The notes under the pieces are model-generated. The model made no database searches, was not told the DNA's origin, and saw only the letters and a program-made list of their open reading frames with translations. Positions 43,411 to 57,249 of a DNA stretch of 64,000 nucleotides are shown here, one piece after another (position 1 is the stretch's first letter; every line of letters begins with the position of its first letter). Both the position numbers and the translations under genes were made by a program. The stretch lies in assembly GCA_027257055.1 (NCBI GenBank), contig JAPVLO010000277.1, positions 1,736,001-1,800,000 on the forward strand, given 5' to 3'. Origin of the DNA: Cephalopachus bancanus. Lineage: Eukaryota; Chordata; Mammalia; Primates; Tarsiidae.

Positions 43411-46400
43411 GAAGGAGCTTTTAGTAAGTCCGTGTTTGTTTAAAAAAAACCACATGTGCGTTAAAGGAACAAAAAGAGCTATAAATATGACGATCTACAC
43501 CAGTGACGTCCGGCTTTTCTACCCAAAGCTCACAGTGGTAGTGAGTCAGTAGGAATGAGGTGGGGGAAGGGACGAGGTGGGGGGGCGGCATGTGGTTGGA
43601 CAGCAAAGGAGAGACCTCTCCGCCCCCAAGCAGCAGTGGGGGGTGGCAGTGCCTGTGAGCGGTGTCCTGCAGGGTTGAACCCAACAAGGCCAAGGGAGCT
43701 TGGGCACCGGGGGCTCTGTCCTCCCAGCTCTTGGCAGAGGGTGGGTGCCAGCCAGCAGCAAAACAGAAAATAGAAGGATAGGGTGAGGACTTCATAATTT
43801 TTTTTGGCTTTAAAAATTGCCCTTTAGGGTTTTATGTCCTTTTCTTATTGTATGCTCTTCTTTGGTAAAATGAAAAAGTTCGTAATCCTGACTTCTCTAA
43901 AGGTATTTCAAAACATCGTATTGGTCTATGAAGTCAAAAGTCCGGGCGCTGTTGTTTCTTGGAACCGTACCATAAATATGAGCACATCGAGGTCTCAGTT
44001 GTACCTAAGTGACCTTTCATGTTGTTTATCTCATAGTCCCTGATGCACAGGACAGTGGTAATTAGAGTGTCCGGGAACCGTTTGGGAAGGTTTAGACAAT
44101 TTCTGCAGCATTGCTGATGAGGGGAGTTGTTGTCTTAAAACTTAGTATAGTGACAGTTTAAAGGACAGCAGGTAGTTGTGTGTTTGACAGTAGTCTCCTT
44201 TGTCCATCTGCCCCAGGCTGAGCATTCTGCTGGTGTGGGTGTCCACTCATCCTATTTCAAGCAGCGCTTGACCAAGAGCTCTTTCTGGACATCTCTTGAA
44301 CAGATTTCCAAAAGTATGTGAAAGTGAGGCTGAAACATCAGGTGATGCAAAGGTCCCAGACTTTCAGGAAGTCATCTGTACTACCTCACAGATAATTTTC
44401 CATCTTGCAGAATTATCACCAACCTGCACAAAAATCAGACACTAATAAATGACCAGAAGTGATGCAATGATTTGAACTTGTATTCTTGTCATATTTCTGC
44501 TCATCTGTATATCAAGCTTAAGATTGACTTTATATGTCGCAGTGTTGTGTGACTAGACTGCTTTTATTAATTGGCTTTAGAGAACTGGACGAAAGGACCC
44601 TGAAGGAGGAGAAACCAAGGATGAATCCATGATGTATTTGAGCAATATGGTGATCACTTTCATCTTCCCAGGGGGGAAGGGCATTTTCCAGAAACGTTTA
44701 AGCTGAATACCAGTTTATATATCTCATCCGCTTAAGTGCCAGCCACTGTGCTAAGTGCTGTATACATCATGTGTCAAGGAGCAAATTTCTAAGAAAGATT
44801 CTGAGATTTCTTCCTCAGCCTCTGCGATGATAGTTGATATCCTTCCTGAATGGGTCCTTGTAGGCCGGAAGTTCAGAGGAAGTCACATGATCTCTAGTCT
44901 GGGTTACAATACTCCAAAGTACGTCCTTCTATCTCCCGGGATATTGTAAAATTTTGACTGAATTGCTCATTAGGGAAAGCATGCCATATTCTACATTAAG
45001 TGTTTTCCTTCAAGACTTTTTCTTAGGAGACCCAACACTGAATTATTAAACCCTGGGCTATGATTAGTGAGGCAGGCACCTGCGCTCTGTATTCTCTGGG
45101 ACTTGAAAGCAAGAATGAAATTGCTAAATAAAATGAAATTGGTTTGAGGGGTATTTTGGCCTTCATTTGCAGAATTGCTCTACATCCTCTCCTAGGGCTG
45201 AGAAAACTATCAACAAGGGCTTTTAAATTTCATGATACCGGAAGGCATTATTTTGCCATTAAAATTTAGAATTAAATTTATTCTGAACATTCCCAATTTT
45301 GCAGCAGAGAAAAGATGATAAATCAATACATACTGAAACAATTTCACCTAAAATATGACATGACCAAAACTTGAGTAGATTTGCAATTTTGTATTTTGAA
45401 GACAGCACAGGTTTCTGACTGTGGGTCCCTGATGACACAGCTATAATCAGGGAGTTGAGTCTTTTCTCTTTCTGGTATCTCAGTCTTCCTCTGAAGCAAG
45501 TTCCATTTTTAGTTAAATAACACCTGAGAAGTTTTCCCTCAGGAATTGGGATTTTCTTTTGCTCTTCAGTTGGTCTTTTTAGGTCTCATTTTGACCTTAG
45601 AAAAACACATCATGGAATGGGTTAGCAGGCAATTTTAAAAGCCCCATTTGTGGAATATTATGGGAAATATTGAGATCGTTGTAGGGAAGTTTTCCCACTT
45701 TCAGAAATGAGGGATTACCTTTCTTCAGTCCTAGGCTACCAAGACTAGTGCTGTGAGGCTCAGGGCCAGCTCAGCCTGGCCTTCCCAGTTCTTGCTGGAC
45801 TTGACAGAGCAGGTCTTTTCTCTCACTGGCCAGGCAGCCTGATTGAATCTCTGAGCACTCAGATTTTTTGATGAGTTTAGGAAGTTTAAGGCACGTGTTG
45901 GAGCATTGCTTTTCATATCTACTAGCATAAGCAGTTCCTGTGTTGTAGATTTTTCCCCCTAATATACATCTCTCCAGGAAGTTGTAGCAAATTGTAGTTT
46001 GTTTCTTCTTCTAGATTTTGTATTAAATTTATCCATTTCAATTGAGATTACATAGGATTAATTCAGTAACTACCATTTCCTCCAACAACAACAAAAAAAT
46101 TACCACCAGCTGCTGACCTAAAACTTCACCTCTTACTAAATATGCTGTATAATATGTAAATCCTAAATTCTGGCCCAAAAAATGGTCATCTGGTCTGAGT
46201 GGAGCAAAAAATCGCCACCAGCGCCCTTTCTTTCTTTTTCCCATGCCTAGTCTTCCTGTCCTTCAGCTCTCTCTGGCTTCCTGTAGTCATGAAGTGGATG
46301 CCCACCTTATGAGTCTGGAGTTTAGAGCAGAAAGAGGAAAGGAGGGATGGGAAGGAGCCTGCGCAGGGCTGGGATGCAGATCCCGCCTTTGTAGCCGGAG

Positions 46401-48465
46401 CTGAGCTGGACGGATGGGGGTGGTTGCTTGTGGGTTGTCACACAACCGGCACACAAGCATGCGTGTGTGAGCCCCTTCCTCTTTAGCTCTGCTCGCCTTC
46501 CTCTTCCTTCTGGCTGATGGAAGCTTGAATCTTAGGGTGCCTTGCAGTGATGTCTTAGCACACAGTTAATACGGGTGCCGCGGTGGGCTTCAGGTTGTGA
46601 GCGGGCAGAATTCCCTGTATCCTGAGATCCTGCTGAATGAAGGAAAAGGCCTCATCTCCACTGTTGGGAGCTGTCACTTTTTATTCTTGCCCCTGATTTC
46701 TCCCAACAAAATCATTTTCTCAAGCTATTCGGGAGGGGAACTTGAGCATGGGACAGCTGGACATAGTATTGAAATTCTCCATCCTTGCAACATATTGGTG
46801 ATGCTTACTAGGTTCCAGGCACTGTCCCGGGCTCCTGAGAAGCAAAAGACATAAAGTGTGGAGTCCGCATCCCAGCAGGGATAAATGTGTGAACGAGAAT
46901 GTGGCAGAATAAATGGGACCCAGCGGGGCAAAGATGCTCCAGATGTTGAGGCTGGGGACAGGGGCCGGTCTCTGGGTTCCAGCAAGACCTCTCTGGGAAA
47001 AGATGTGAGAAAGACGATGCTCACGTAGGTTGGAGCTGACCAGCGGGTTTGTCTTGAGGAATTTCAAGAAGACCCCGAAGTTTCTTTCACAAATTCCTGC
47101 GTTTCCAGCCCCTTCTGAGCCCACCCAGACACTCCCGCCATTTCTGAATGCAGCTGCACACGTGCTGTTTTTGCTACTCCCATTCCTCCTGCCTGTGTTT
47201 TTCCAGGACAGAGCCCAGATGGTGTCTGCTTGACATCATTTATGGAGGTGGGCATGGTTGTAGTTAGCTAGACTGCATGGCAGAGTGAGATAGAGCGCGG
47301 CAGTCCCTCTAAAGGAAAGAGGAGCGGGCCACGTTCCTAAGGCCGAGGGAACATCACAAGTAAGTCAAGTTCAAGGGTGAGCAAGGTCAAGTTCAAGTGC
47401 ACTCAAAATGAGACAGCTCATGGAGGACGCCGGATTTCATGTTAAGGAGCTGGGTTTTCATTCTAGGCAGGAGGGGCTGCTTCTGTCTCTTGGGATTCCT
47501 CTCACACGCAAGTGGCCACTGAAGGAGGCGGAGATTCAATGGCCCTTGAGGGTTCTTGGTTTATCGTTTCTGGCAGCTGAGAAACAGAAAAGGTGGCTAG
47601 TAAAAATTTCTCTCTCAATCTCTGATTTTCCAAAATGCAGAGAATTTTGTTTTTTCCCCTCGTAAGAATGATGTAATTTGTGAAATTTCAAGTCCAGAAA
47701 AATAAAAAGAACTAAGTCACGATATTACTACTGTTATGACTCCAGCCACCATCCCTTTGCCTCCTGTGTTCTCAGCCACGTGAGTGTCTGTTTTCTGAGC
47801 TGACGGCAGCCCTTCTGATGGCATCTCTGGTGGAGGCAACCAGCACCCTGCTGCTGGTTTAGTGCTTTACAACTTTTACTACTCGGAGTTTTTTCAGATT
47901 TCCACTCTCATAAGCCCAGTTTCTGTGACTGTCCTGCTTAATTTCTGCACTTACCCACGTGTCTCTTGGTATGAATTATGGATGCTTCAAAAATCAGGAT
48001 GTCATATAACAGATGCAGAGTGCTAGTGTCACCTTTGTGTGCGTGCGTGTGTGCATGTGCTTTTCAGAGCACTTTAGGGACAGCTTTTCCAGATCATGGC
48101 ACAGTGGCAGGGTGGGTAAGGGAGCTGGTCTGTCACTCTCTGGATGAGGGCTGGGTCTCCTGACCGCTCCCTGGGTGAGCTGCCCCCGCACCGCTGGCTT
48201 ACAAGGCACGTTTGCAGCCAGTTTCAAAGCACTGACTCTTGAGGCCAACGCTGGCAGAAGCTTCTAGAGTAAAGATGATCAGCACAAATCACAGCCAGGC
48301 TGAAAACAACTTTCTAGCTTCCTCCCAGGAAACTGCTTTGATTCCTAGCTTGACGAGTCTAATTAGGCAGATCAAAGCATCACACAGCACAATTATCATA
48401 TGCTTCTCAATCTAGGAATTCTTTACGCGGGCCAAGTGCAAATGTTATTTGTGTTGTTTTAGGGG
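43411..48465. other. No gene recognised; repeat-poor stretch
   Basis: 5 kb in which I recognise only weak L2/MIR-like traces (44735-44765, GCCAGCCACTGTGCTAAGTG; 46800-46860) and the 81-bp repeat. GC-rich patches at 43555-43760, 46300-46480 and 46860-47240 have short overlapping frames with no exon structure. Low repeat density downstream of the candidate gene may mean regulatory content, but nothing specific is visible. Confidence 0.4.
44173..44253 (+). repeat. 81-bp local repeat, copy 2
   Basis: A same-orientation copy 1,550 bp from the first, with TCCTTTGTCCATCTG and GAGCATTCTGC replacing TCCACTGTCCATCTA and GAGCACGCTGC. Both copies end near CACTCATCCTAT/CACTCGTCCTTT, after which similarity is lost. 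Confidence 0.9.
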
Positions 48466-48469
48466 AAAG

Positions 48470-48770
48470 CCCCTTCTGGAAGATTCTGTAGAGAATCTTG
48501 AAAACAGCAAGAGAAAAGCAACTTATCACGAGGGATATTTGATGAGATTACTAGTGGAATTTTCAGCAGAAACTTTGATGGCCAGAGGAAGTAAGATTAT
48601 ACTCAAAGTCCTGAAAGCAGAACAAATATCCATCAACCCATATTTTTGTATCCAGCAAAACTGTCCTTCAAAAATAAAAGAGAACTTAAGGCTGTTTCAT
48701 GTAGACAAAACAGTGGGCTTATTACCACTAGAACTTCTTGGCAGGAAATGCTAAAAGGAGTCAAAAGAAT
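48470..48770 (+). mobile_element. L1 LINE internal fragment, sense
   Basis: Words TTTTCAGCAGAAACTTTGAT, CAGCAAAACTGTCCTTCAAA, ACCACTAGAACTTCTTGGCA and GAAATGCTAAAAGGAGTC follow a conserved L1 stretch. The 101-codon + strand frame at 48449-48754 is LINE-derived, not a host gene. Confidence 0.75.
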
Positions 48771-49039
48771 GTACAACAGTGATCTGATTGGACCTGCACA
48801 CCTAGGGTAGCTCAGTGGTAATCTATCCATGCCATCCTCCCAGCCGCTCTGTGGTCATAAGCTCTCTGGATAGTTTCTAGGTGGAATGGTTGCTCACTAA
48901 GCACAATGAGTAGGCCCCAAAGCCTCAAGGACTCCGTCCAGTTATGTGAAAGGCATGGAACAGGCCAAAGGCCCTACTTTCTATTCTCTCCTTGCAAATG
49001 AGCCCTGCATAAACACGGCAGCTGCACCTCGTCTTCCAT

Positions 49040-49390
49040 GCCTCACCCCCCCCCCCACTATGCATTCCCCTCTGCCATGTCTCAGGGCCTTTGCACTGCC
49101 TGTTCGTTTCCCTTGAATGCTCCTCCCCAGGTGCCCCTGTGGCCCTCTCACATGCGTCACTCCTCTCTGCTGGAAAGTCTCCTCAGCAGAGAGGCTTCTC
49201 TGACCAGCGTGTCCAAAGTGGCATCTCTTTCATTACCTCCCTTGCCTCCTCATAGTCCTGATCAGAACCTGACATTATAGATTTGTCTCCTCCACTAAAA
49301 TATAAGCACCAAGAGAGCTGGATCTTTGTTTTGTTTGTGGCTGGTTGAGACATGGAACAATACCTAACATATGTTAGAAATTCAATAAAT
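49040..49390 (+). repeat. L2 LINE 3' end, sense, with C11 run
   Basis: Sense L2 order is seen: GGGCCTTTGCACTGCCTGTT, AATGCTCCTCCCCAGGTGCC, CAGAGAGGCTTCTCTGACCA, CTAAAATATAAGCACCAAGA, and AGAAATTCAATAAATA at the very end. A run of 11 C occupies 49046-49056. The bases beyond this end were split off by later insertions. Confidence 0.8.
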
Positions 49391-49391
49391 A

Positions 49392-49650
49392 GGCCAGATG
49401 CAGTGGCTCACGCCTGTAATCCCAGCATTTTGGGAGGCTGAGGTGGAAGAATCACTTGAACCCGGGAGTTCAAAACCAGCCTCATATTGGCAACATATTG
49501 AGATCTTATCTCTACAAGAAATAAAAAAATTAGCCAGGCATGGTGGCACATGCCTGTAGTCCAAGCTACTTGGGAGGTTGAGGTGGGAGGACTGCCTGAG
49601 CCCATGAGGTGGAGGCTGTGGTGAACTGGTGAAACCCTGATGCAAAAAAA
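49392..49650 (+). mobile_element. AluJ-like SINE with TSD, inserted at the L2/hAT junction
   Basis: An older-type Alu (GGCCAGATGCAGTGGCTCAC, conventional GCCTGTAATCCCAGC head). The TSD AAATTCAATAAATA at 49378-49391 and AAATTCAAGAAATA at 49651-49664 differs at one base. The right copy ends exactly where the hAT-like element starts. Confidence 0.9.
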
Positions 49651-49664
49651 AAATTCAAGAAATA

Positions 49665-49892
49665 CAAGGGATGCCAAAAGATACACATTTCAAGTATGAT
49701 GTTCCCTCAAGATGGCGCTGATTAAATAAAATCTAGCGTCGCCATGAAACAGGCAGGACGAAGAAAATGGCGAAGCATAGTTGAGCCAGCATCATACTAC
49801 AAACTACTACCGTAATTTAATTCAACTTCAAAAAGTGATCCATAGATAGCATCTCTTAAAATGTGTATACATTTTTGGGGGGGCACCCTCTG
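49665..49892. mobile_element. Non-autonomous hAT-like DNA element (MITE), about 228 bp
   Basis: The left end CAAGGGATGCCAAAAGATAC is a diverged inverted copy of the right end, whose reverse complement begins CAGAGGGTGCCCCCCAAAAA; both continue with an ATACACATTTYAAG motif. The CAGAGG...CCTCTG-type ends fit hAT elements. It has no transposase frame. The flanking octamers (AAGAAATA or AATAAATA on the left, TAGATAAC on the right) agree poorly, so the target duplication is unproven. A partial second copy is at 35690-35786. Confidence 0.65.
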
Positions 49893-52617
<2,725 letters not shown>

Positions 52618-52912
52618 TTTTCTTTTTTGTCACTGGTGTCTCACACTGTTGCCCAGGCCAGAGTGCGGTGGCGCGATCGTGGTGACGACGATGACTTCAC
52701 AGCAGCCTTGACCTCCTGTGCTCGGCGATCCTTCCACCTCTGGGACTGCAAGTGCCTATCACCTCACCCAGTTGATTTTCTCTGCTTTTTTAAGGAGAGA
52801 CCAGGTTTCACTCTGTTGCCCGGGCCGGTCTTGATCTCATGGGCTTCCGTTGTCCTTTCACCTTGGCCTCCCAAAGTGCTGGGATTGCAGGCGTGAGGCA
52901 CCACGCCCAGCC
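52618..52912 (-). mobile_element. Diverged Alu-like SINE, antisense
   Basis: Read in reverse: TCACACTGTTGCCCAGGCCA, GGTGGCGCGATCGTGG, then CTTGGCCTCCCAAAGTGCTG and AGGCACCACGCCCAGCC. It is internally deleted in the right monomer and belongs to the old AluJ-like group. Confidence 0.8.
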
Positions 52913-53128
52913 TTCTTTTTTTCCCAGATTGCACCTCTCAAGGATCTTCCACTGAGCAATCCAACGGTAGCACAGAAAGATGTTATTTCTTTCATGCCTT
53001 ATTTATTCAGTTTAGATACAGGGATGCCTTCATCTTGCAGTGTTCTGACGGTGTTTTGTTAGAAACATAATACATGTTCACTGTAAAAATTTTGGAAATG
53101 AAGGGAGAATATTAAAAAATTTACCATT
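52913..53128. other. No gene recognised
   Basis: Short spacer. The section 53050-53115 (AACATAATACATGTTCACTG...) may be an old LINE fragment, too diverged to assign. Confidence 0.4.
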
Positions 53129-53399
53129 GACTGGGCTTAGTGGCTCAGCCTGTCATCCCAGCACGGGATTGCCTGAGCCCGTGGGTTTGAGACCAGCCTG
53201 GGCAACTTGGTGAGACCCTGTCTCTACAATAAATCAAAAAATTAGCCAGGCGTGGTAGCATGCGTCTGTAGTTCTGGCTATTTGGAAGGCTGAGGCGGAA
53301 GGATCACTGGAGCTCAGCAGGCTGACGCCGGGGTGGCCGTGAGCGTGCCATGGTAATCCAGCCTGGGCGACAGAGTGAGACTCCAACTCATAAAATAAA
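53129..53399 (+). mobile_element. Alu SINE, main group, with internal deletion
   Basis: Head GACTGGGCTTAGTGGCTCAG, with about 25 bp missing after CCCAGCAC, and tail GACTCCAACTC followed by an A-rich stretch. AAAAATTT-type flanks (about 53116 and 53397) may be the TSD. Confidence 0.9.
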
Positions 53400-53489
53400 A
53401 ATTTCACTATGCTCCTACTATTCAGAAGTATGGTTACTATTTTGGTGACATTCATAAACATTTTAACAAGTTGAGAAACTTACACTTAA

Positions 53490-53490
<1 letters not shown>

Positions 53491-53524
<34 letters not shown>

Positions 53525-53531
53525 CATTATT
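53491..53531. repeat. (TTA)n microsatellite derived from an Alu tail
   Basis: About 13 TTA units run directly into the antisense Alu at 53533, which suggests that the tail itself expanded. Confidence 0.95.
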
Positions 53532-53532
53532 T

Positions 53533-53815
53533 TAGTTGGAGTCTCACTCTGTCACCCAGGCTGGAGTGCAGTGGCACGATCATGGCTCACCACAGCCTTG
53601 ACCTTCTGGACTCAGGTGCTCATTCTACCAGCCTCCCAGGTAGTTGAGACTACAGCTGCTACTGCTGCTGCCCAGCTAGTTTTTTGATTGATTTTTTCAG
53701 ATATGAGGTCTCTCTATGTTGCCCAGGTTGGTCTTGAACTTTGGGCTCAAGCAATCCACCTGCCTCAGCCTCCTAAAGTGCTGGGGTTATAGGCGTGAGC
53801 AACTGCGCCTGGCTG
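53533..53815 (-). mobile_element. AluJ-like SINE, antisense
   Basis: Reads GTTGGAGTCTCACTCTGTCA to GAGCAACTGCGCCTGGCT. A trinucleotide CTGCTA/CTGCTG patch at 53655-53675 has replaced part of the middle. It is an old copy with decayed CpGs. Confidence 0.85.
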
Positions 53816-53829
53816 AAAAATGGTTTTTT

Positions 53830-54142
53830 TTTTGTTTAGTTTAGTTTAGTTTTGTTTTGTTTTTTGAGTTGGAGTCTCACTCTGTCACCCAGACTGGAGT
53901 GCAGTGGCCGCTCCCGGCCACCGCAGCCTCGACCTGCTGGGCTCCGGCGATCCTTCCGCCTCAGCCTTCCAAGTAGCCGGAATTACAGGCATACGCTACC
54001 ACGCCCGGCTGATTTTTTGATTTATTGTAGAGATGAGGGCTCACCAAGTTGCCCAGGCGGGTCTCAAACCCATGGGCTCAGGCAGTCCACTCACCTCAGC
54101 CTCCCAAAGTGCGGGATTACAGGCTGAGCCACCGAGCCCGGC
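53830..54142 (-). mobile_element. Alu SINE, young type, antisense
   Basis: The tail has become (TTTAG/TTTTG)n. The body is nearly the main-group consensus, ending GCTGAGCCACCGAGCCCGGC. The flanks AAAAATGGTTTTT and AAAAAATGTTTTT look like a TSD. Confidence 0.95.
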
Positions 54143-54149
54143 CAAAAAA

Positions 54150-54640
54150 TGTTTTTAAAGTTTTGTAACCTCTTTCATTTAAGACTACTAGTGAAACATT
54201 ATTTTTTTTTAGCTAGTTGATTTTTTATTTAGCTAGTTGATATTCAATCAGATGACTGTATTATAGTTTATCCAGTCACCCTTTACTGATGAACATTCAA
54301 GTTGTTCCTATTATTTAAATGTGATGCTGCAAGGATGCTTGTACTAAATCTTTGTACAGATCTCTGCTTATTCCCTGAGGACATGTACTGAGAAGTGGAA
54401 TTACCACCTCAAAAGATAGTTTAAAAACATTTGCTGGATTAATTATTAACTTTTGTCACTTATCCAGAAAATTCCCCTCATTTGTTCTTTAGCTTTGTTT
54501 ATAGTATTTTTTGGCATTCAGAAAATGTTACTTTTATCTAGTCAAATTTTTCAAGCTTTTATTTTATGCTTTCTTCCGCTCTGATGCTTACAAAGGTCTT
54601 CCTAATCCTGAAATAAATTGGCTGTTAAAAGTAGTTCGAA
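54150..54640 (-). mobile_element. Possible L1/HAL1 fragment, antisense
   Basis: Words such as TTTATCCAGTCACCCTTTAC, ATGAACATTCAAGTTGTTCC and CTGAGAAGTGGAATTACCAC are typical of reversed LINE 3' regions. The limits and family are uncertain. Confidence 0.5.
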
Positions 54641-56060
54641 TGGTAACCTTAATTGCAAAACTGGAATTACTAATTGACAACTAGCATTTTGAGGAAAATG
54701 CAACCATTAATTAAATGTGGTCTCATGTTAACAAGAAGTACACATCAGCGTCATCTGTTTGAGCTTTTAAAAATTGCTGATGCCTGGGTCAGATCCCAGA
54801 TCCACTGATCAGAAATGATTTATTTTTAATATCTTACATAATTCCAGAGACTCACCAAAGAGCAAAGTCCAGTTGCATGTGATTGTATGTAACATGCACA
54901 TGCACGCACACACACATATGGCTTGATTTATACATTGAATTTTATTAGCACAGTGGGCATGTTTTGACATAGTCACTACCATCTGTGCACTCTGAGGACT
55001 AGTGTTCTGTTTGAACTTCCATGAAGAAGGGGATTCAGAACCGTGAACTGAGGTAGCCCCCCAAAGTCACGCTTGTTCTTGGAAAGCACAAATCTCACAA
55101 GCCAATGTTATGCATTTGATGGGCATGTGATTATTTCTACGTTCCCTGCTGACTCTCATACCTGCCTTAGATGGTACTAGTGCCACAGCAAATAGCTTTA
55201 AACAAAAAATTAGAAGATACGATATATTTAACAATACCTTACATTTGTATAGTTTTCTTAACCAAGATTCGTTACTCTCCAACACAGCAGTGGGAGCTCA
55301 CTTGAAATGGAGCATAAATCTTGCAATTCAGTAGGTGCAACTTGAGAAGATAAAGTCAAACCCAAAATGGTCGCTTATATCAGTACAGACTTGAACTCTG
55401 CTCATTAGTTAATTCCTATTTCCCTAGTCTGGGGTTGCAGACTTTCCAGTAAAAGATTTTATAAGGGAAATTTGCCTATGAATCAACCTGCGTTTTTTTA
55501 CATCTGTCTGGTAAATGGCATTCCATGTTTTTAGGGAGCAGCCGGTCAGTCTGCTGAAGGTGAGGAGGGAGGTACAGGCAGGCCTGGGCGTGGGGCAGGG
55601 TCTGGGGCAGGGTCTTGGGGGTCTTGAAGCCTCCAATGATGATGCTGAGGCCATCTCTAGGGCTGTGAGGAGGGGGCGGTGTGGTCATTGTAGTCTCTGG
55701 CAGTGACAAAGTTCGTAATTCATCCAGCAAATATTTTTAAACCATCTTTTGGGGTGGTAGTTCCTCTTTTCAGTAAATGTCCTAAGGGAATAAGCAGAGA
55801 TGTGTACCAAGAGTTAGTATTCTATGAAGATCGGGCCCACCAGCCCCCAGTCTGCACTGCTCTGGGATTTTGAAGCAGGTACTTGAGGGTCAGGAAGGAA
55901 ACAGAGGGTTCCCAGGAGAGGTCCCTTTCTGCTTTTTAGGTCCCCTGATCAGCTTGAGAGGGAAGTTATATATGGCCCAAATAAAAAGTAGGTAATATAG
56001 AGACCTTGAAGTATAGAGTGCTTAATTTTGTGCTACAGACAGTACATTATTACTTACAAG
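54641..56060. other. No gene recognised; a MER5-like piece at about 54740-54830
   Basis: The segment 54745-54830 (TTGAGCTTTTAAAAATTGCT, GATGCCTGGGTCAGATCCCA) recalls a Charlie/MER5-type hAT relic. A CA-rich patch lies at 54893-54915. The GC-rich part 55550-55700 has frames on both strands without exon support. Confidence 0.4.
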
Positions 56061-56075
56061 AAATCAAAAAAAAGG

Positions 56076-56370
56076 GACTGGGCACTGTGGCTCACACCTG
56101 TAAACCCCAACACTTTGGGAGGCTGAGGCAGGAGGATTGCTTGAGCCCAGGAGTTGGAGACCAGCCTAGGCAGTGTAGCTAGACCTTCTCTATATTAAAA
56201 AAAAAAAAAATTAGCCAGGTGTAGTGGTACACGTCTGTTGTTAGGAGGCTGAAGCAGGAGGATCCTTTGAACTCAGGGGTTTGACACTGCTTGGAGCTAT
56301 GATCATGCCACTGCACTCCAGTCTGCACAGAATGAGACCCTGACTAGGAGGAAAAAAAAAAAAGGAAAGG
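56076..56370 (+). mobile_element. AluJ-like SINE with probable TSD
   Basis: Head GACTGGGCACTGTGGCTCAC, tail GAATGAGACCCTGACTAGGA plus A-rich sequence. The flanks AGAAATCAAAAAAAG and AGAAATTAAAAAAG fit a decayed TSD. Confidence 0.9.
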
Positions 56371-56482
56371 AAAGAAATTAAAAAAGGAGAGATAGGTGTG
56401 ACCTGAATTTTATTTTTCTTTTTATAACCATCTTTGTGCTGAGGGCAGTGGGTGTGTTTTTATTTACATTCATTGTATTTTT

Positions 56483-56766
56483 TTTTTTTTGAGTTGAAGT
56501 CTTACTCTGTTGCCCAGGCTGGAGTGCGGTGGCTGCTCCCGGACACCGCAGTCTCAACTTGCTGGGCTCCAGCGATCCTTCCGCCTCAGCCTTCCAGGCA
56601 GCTGGAACTACAGGCGCGCGCTGCCATGCCCGGTTAATTTTTTGATTTATTGTAGAAATGAGGTCTCACCAAGTTGCCCAGGTGGTCTCGAACCCGTGGG
56701 CTCGGGCAGTCCACTCACCTCAGCCTCCCAAGGCGCGGGATTACAGGCTGAGCCACTGAGCCTGAT
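56483..56766 (-). mobile_element. Alu SINE, main group, antisense, with 17-bp TSD
   Basis: TSD ACATTCATTGTATTTTT (56466-56482) and ACATTCTTTGTATTTTT (56767-56783) with one difference. CpGs are partly decayed (GTTGAAGTCTTACTC). Confidence 0.95.
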
Positions 56767-56783
56767 ACATTCTTTGTATTTTT

Positions 56784-56937
56784 TAAGAGAGAGGGTCTTG
56801 CTCTGTCACCCAGCTTGGAGTGTGGTGGTGTGGGTCATAGCTCACTATAGCTGCAAACTCCTGGCCTCCTGGCCGATCCTCCTGCCTTGGCCTCCCTAAG
56901 TGTTGGCATTACAGGCTTGAGCCAGCCTGCCTGGCCA
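56784..56937 (-). mobile_element. Free left Alu monomer (FLAM-like), antisense
   Basis: About 150 bp reading AGAGAGAGGGTCTTGCTCTG to GAGCCAGCCTGCCTGGCC, with no second monomer. It lies between two main-group Alus, and the right copy of the first Alu's TSD abuts it. Confidence 0.8.
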
Positions 56938-56945
56938 GGGAAGTT

Positions 56946-57241
56946 TTTTGTTTTGGGGGGTTTTTTTGAGTTGGAGTCTCACTCTGTCACCCAGACTGGA
57001 GGGCAGTGGCCGCTCTTGGCCACCGCATCCTCGACCTGCTGGGCTCCAGAGATCCTTCCGCCTCACCCTTCCAAGTAGCCAGAACTACAGGCGTGCGCTA
57101 CCATGCCCGGCTGATTTTTTTATTTATTGTAGAGATGAGGTCTCGCTGCCCAGGTGGGTCTCGAACCCACAGGCTCAGGCAATCCACTCACCTCAGCCTC
57201 CCAAAGGCGCGGGATTATAGGCTGAGCCACTGAGCCCAACT
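56946..57241 (-). mobile_element. Alu SINE, main group, antisense
   Basis: Flanked by GGGAAGTT at 56938-56945 and 57242-57249. The body reads GAGTTGGAGTCTCACTCTGT to GAGCCACTGAGCCCAAC. The tail includes a GGGGGG interruption. Confidence 0.95.
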
Positions 57242-57249
57242 GGGAAGTT

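Noticed and set aside
48449..48754. 101-codon + strand frame
   Set aside because: It matches sense L1 sequence, so it is transposon-derived.
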